Positions 14,259 to 16,474 of a stretch of DNA of 16,474 nt are shown one piece after another. A program made the position numbers and the translations under genes. The notes below the pieces were generated by a model. That model did not search any database. It was not told where the DNA came from and was given only the letters and a program-made list of their open reading frames with translations. Within the stretch, counting starts at the first letter, position 1, and every line of letters begins with the position of its first letter. Source of the stretch: CAYFJO01 sp964343305 (GTDB taxonomy: Bacteria > Planctomycetota > Planctomycetia > Pirellulales > Pirellulaceae). The DNA is taken from the NCBI GenBank assembly GCA_964343305.1, contig CAYFJO010000226.1, positions 1-16,474 of the forward strand, read 5' to 3'.

Positions 14259-14675
14259 AACACATTACCGGTACGCGCGGACATTGATTTTCATCTGTCA
14301 AACAGGCCGAATCTGGCAATCCTCGGCCTGGCATTAGTTTCAACTCGGCCGAGTTTCGAACAGGTGCCTTGCTTGAAATCCGTATTTCCAAAGAGCAATT
14401 CGTTCGTTCTAGTTTTTTCACCCAACGCGCAACGAATGTCAAAGCCATTAGATGTACTAGACGAAACTGAAAGAAACTTCCATCTTGTGCCTCTGTCGCG
14501 GCGAGTTGAATTGCGAAAAACTTGCGGCGGAGCAGGCTAAAAACCCAAAGGACGATGATAAAACGCCCCAGCCGATTGAATACGACTTGTATGACCAGGA
14601 AGTCGAGCGGAGAACCGGGAAGGGAAGGATGTATCCACCGCGGAGCAACCATCACGGCCAATCGTGCGACAATAA
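14259..14675. other. Stretch without a recognisable gene
   Basis: Open frames exist on both strands. On the + strand, from a TTG at 14485: CRGELNCEKLAAEQAKN and on. On the - strand, 14679 down to 14059: a hydrophobic segment FLVIQVVFNRLGRFIIVLWV. Neither shows a familiar motif or a convincing ribosome site, and the - strand frame runs through the transposase tail. I treat the stretch as degenerate or intergenic DNA between the transposon and the glycoside-hydrolase fragment. Confidence 0.4.
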
Positions 14676-15122
14676 TCACAAGCGCGACAACCGTATTGGC
14701 GGCGCGAAAACACGGGTGGCAACTGGCAACCCATCAAGACATCAAGTTCATCGTGGAGCAATCAAGGGTTGCGATACTACAAGGGTCTGTCCTGGTATCG
14801 ACAAACCGTCGACATTCCCGCCGAATTCAAAGGACAGCGCGTCTTCTTCTGGTGTGGTGGCGTAGACGAAAAGGCTAAGGCCTGGGTGAACGGCAAGCCC
14901 ATTGGTATCAGTCACGGGGCGTCGTTCTATCCGTTTGAGATGGATGCCACGGATGCCATTCGCGCGGGTGAGTCGAATGTGATCGTGGTCGGTGTACTCA
15001 ATGAACGCGTCAACGAACTCGGTACCGGCGGCATTGTGGCTCCCGTGATTCTCTATGCTCCTGCGAAAGGGAAGGATGCGGAACTCGAAAACAGCCGCCC
15101 ACTGGGCGAGACGTTTCCGTAA
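14676..15122 (+). pseudogene. Glycoside-hydrolase-2-like sugar-binding domain, C-terminal fragment
   Basis: About 148 codons in frame from just after a TAA at 14673-14675 to TAA at 15120-15122. GNWQPIKT, SWSNQGLRYYKGLSWYRQTV, FWCGGVDEKAKAWVNGKPIG and ESNVIVVGVLNERVNELGTG are typical of the jelly-roll sugar-binding domain of GH2 beta-galactosidase-like proteins and related planctomycete proteins (WYR followed by V.VNG). No start codon with a ribosome site precedes the homologous part, and similarity starts abruptly near 14706, so this is the tail of a larger gene whose 5' part is not in the window. The catalytic domain is absent. Without its export signal the fragment is unlikely to work. Confidence 0.6.
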
Positions 15123-15125
15123 ATC

Positions 15126-15809
15126 TCAGTTGCCGGGATCATCACACGACCCATTCTCGCCGTAAATGAATTCCATGTCCGGTTTCTCTGTGCAAAAGTA
15201 GTGCACCCAGATGTAAGTGTGACTAAACGCCGCAGCGACGAAAGCAGCTCTCGATGAAAACGCAAACGCAATTACCCAGAAGATGAAGAAACCAAAAATG
15301 TACATTGCATTGTGAGTCCAACCGAAGATCCCGTCTCTGACCAGCGGTGCATTGCGGTAAGCGGGATCGAAATGGTCAATGCCCATTGCTCGCGAGATGC
15401 TAAAGTACCTCGCCACCGAATAAAACGTATAGATTGCAGGAATCGCTAAGAGGATTGGTATGACAATGCGAACGGCGACTGGCAACACAACGGAGCCTTG
15501 ATTTGAAACCGCCAGGCCAAGCACTGCCAATGGTCTGGAGATCAACAGAACCATGAATACGACGCCGTAGGTCGCAAATCTCTCCTTGGAAATCGCGGTG
15601 AAGCAAAGTTCGCTCCGCCAAGTAAGCCAGACGTAGACTTGGTGGATCACTGGAATCGCGATACATGCAAAGAACCACGCACGTGTGATGGTTTCAAGCT
15701 TCTTGTAATCTATAAACCAGAATGAACCAGCGAGAAGGGCGACCAACAATAGCAGGTGGAGAAGTTGCCCTTTGAAAAAGAAAGATTGTGGTGGTCTAAT
15801 AACGTCCAT
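15126..15809 (-). CDS. PEMT/ICMT-like membrane methyltransferase
   Basis: 227 residues with about six membrane segments (for example LLHLLLLVALLAGSFWFI, FFACIAIPVIHQVYVWL, YGVVFMVLLISRPLAVLGL, IVIPILLAIPAIYTFYSVA). The C-terminal block LVRDGIFGWTHNAMYIFGF ... HTYIWVHYFCTEKPDMEFIYG has the pattern of the phospholipid/isoprenylcysteine methyltransferase superfamily: the usual RHP.Y becomes THNAMY, then H..YI..H...E.P.....YG. These enzymes methylate membrane lipids or prenylated cysteine using S-adenosylmethionine; the substrate here cannot be told. The ATG at 15809 follows the upstream gene by 41 nt, so the two may be co-transcribed. It converges on the glycoside-hydrolase fragment with 3 nt between stop codons. 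Confidence 0.75.
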   Translation of the reverse strand: MDVIRPPQSFFFKGQLLHLLLLVALLAGSFWFIDYKKLETITRAWFFACIAIPVIHQVYVWLTWRSELCFTAISKERFATYGVVFMVLLISRPLAVLGLAVSNQGSVVLPVAVRIVIPILLAIPAIYTFYSVARYFSISRAMGIDHFDPAYRNAPLVRDGIFGWTHNAMYIFGFFIFWVIAFAFSSRAAFVAAAFSHTYIWVHYFCTEKPDMEFIYGENGSCDDPGN

Positions 15810-15850
15810 CTCAACTCGAATCCTCGCGACCTCATCCTTTGCAAGGCACT

Positions 15851-16474
15851 CTATTGTGAATCCAACTTCATCGCCTCTTCGTAAAACGATTTGAGCTGCG
15901 ATCCCACGTCTTGCTGTTGCGTTTCAATGCAATCAGCAAAGTGGGCATCGAAGTCCTCGATTAACTTCTCGATGGCGTCAGGATTCGTTTCACAATGTGT
16001 ACGTTCAAAGCCTCGCGTCCCGCCACGTTTAATTCCCTCATAGGCCACATTATCGCCGATGATCAGAAGATTTGTGGAGGCTATCGGATTGACGGCCCAT
16101 TCGCAGTGCTTCATCGCTTCCAAGTCTTCCTTTGCGGCATCTGGATTTTCGATATCGCTCTTACTCTCGAATAAACCGATCAGCCTGCGGAATCTCGCCA
16201 TTAAACGGTCGGGCAACTTACTCTTCGCGAAACGTCTAGGCGGATTCAAGAGGACTCGATATGTTGCCCCCCTGAGCAGAGCCTGACGCAACGTATCGCG
16301 TTCACTGCGCAAGCTCTCATCGTACTCCGGTCCGTCATTTGGATCGGATGGCTCGTGGTCACTGATCGCCAGCGAACTCAGCCCGGATGCAGAGCGAATT
16401 ACCACGGAACTTGCCGTGTTGAAAATCGCGGATGCCGACTGGAAGAAGATCACGGCCAAGGACTTTGAAAACAA
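15851..16474 (-). CDS. Unrecognised protein (5' end at or beyond the window edge)
   Basis: At least 207 residues; the frame is open to the last base, so the start may be outside. The N-terminal part visible here (SLAVIFFQSASAIFNTASS) is mildly hydrophobic. Then comes an acidic linker (SDHEPSDPNDGPEYDES), a basic segment (LRQALLRGATYRVLLNPPRR, then LMARFRRLIGLFESK) and a C-terminal part with LLIIGDNVAYEGIKRGG and IEKLIEDFDAHFADC. The pairing of an LLRGA.YRVLL strand with a later LLIIGD...GGTRGF strand vaguely recalls the C-terminal half of phospholipase-D-like sensor proteins, but no HKD motif is visible, so I assign no function. It ends with TAG, 41 nt before the methyltransferase. Confidence 0.6.
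   Translation of the reverse strand: MFSKSLAVIFFQSASAIFNTASSVVIRSASGLSSLAISDHEPSDPNDGPEYDESLRSERDTLRQALLRGATYRVLLNPPRRFAKSKLPDRLMARFRRLIGLFESKSDIENPDAAKEDLEAMKHCEWAVNPIASTNLLIIGDNVAYEGIKRGGTRGFERTHCETNPDAIEKLIEDFDAHFADCIETQQQDVGSQLKSFYEEAMKLDSQ

Noticed and set aside
14059..14679. A 206-codon - strand frame with a hydrophobic N-terminal half
   Set aside because: It runs through the verified transposase tail and the element junction, so at least its second half cannot be a gene. The first half has no ribosome site or known motif.
1..16474. CRISPR array, toxin-antitoxin pair, defence cassette, tRNA or rRNA
   Set aside because: No regularly spaced repeats, cloverleaf or rRNA-like sequence was seen, and no gene pair with such motifs.

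Overview
The window looks like chromosomal DNA of a planctomycete-type bacterium. That is an inference from gene content: DUF2330 and HEAT/propeller secreted proteins, integrase modules with a DUF5372-like partner, and a glycoside-hydrolase-type sugar-binding fragment. No rRNA, tRNA or CRISPR array was seen.

Left part (1-6730, all + strand): two tandem copies of a cassette for exported proteins. Copy 1 (1-2750, 5' end outside the window) is one open frame that joins a DUF2330 domain, two membrane segments, HEAT repeats and a six-bladed propeller. Copy 2 (2780-6015) carries the same parts as two adjacent genes. A secreted ankyrin-repeat gene follows.

Middle part (7002-14229): a four-level nest of mobile DNA. 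(0) A DDE transposase gene starts at 7002 and its last 46 codons lie 6.1 kb away, at 14091-14229. (1) It is split by an outer serine-integrase element (7949-14090, - strand module: DUF5372-like gene, tiny gene, large serine integrase). (2) The outer integrase gene is split, between its catalytic domain and helix E, by an inner serine-integrase element (9661-13178, + strand) with the same three-gene layout. (3) The inner integrase gene is split by a 1.6-kb IS (about 10943-12540) flanked by a target duplication. Removing each layer restores the reading frame of the layer below. The reconstructed circular junction of the inner element has the dyad architecture expected of a large-serine-integrase attP. 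Without their insertions both integrase elements would be about 1.9-2.6 kb and hold only three genes. Most genes in the nest also carry inactivating changes: two in-frame TAG codons, a frameshift and a ~150-residue in-frame deletion. The nest is therefore now largely relic DNA.

Right part (14230-16474): about 450 bp without a recognisable gene, a C-terminal fragment of a glycoside-hydrolase-2-like sugar-binding protein, then two - strand genes in a probable operon: an unrecognised protein running off the window and a PEMT/ICMT-like membrane methyltransferase.
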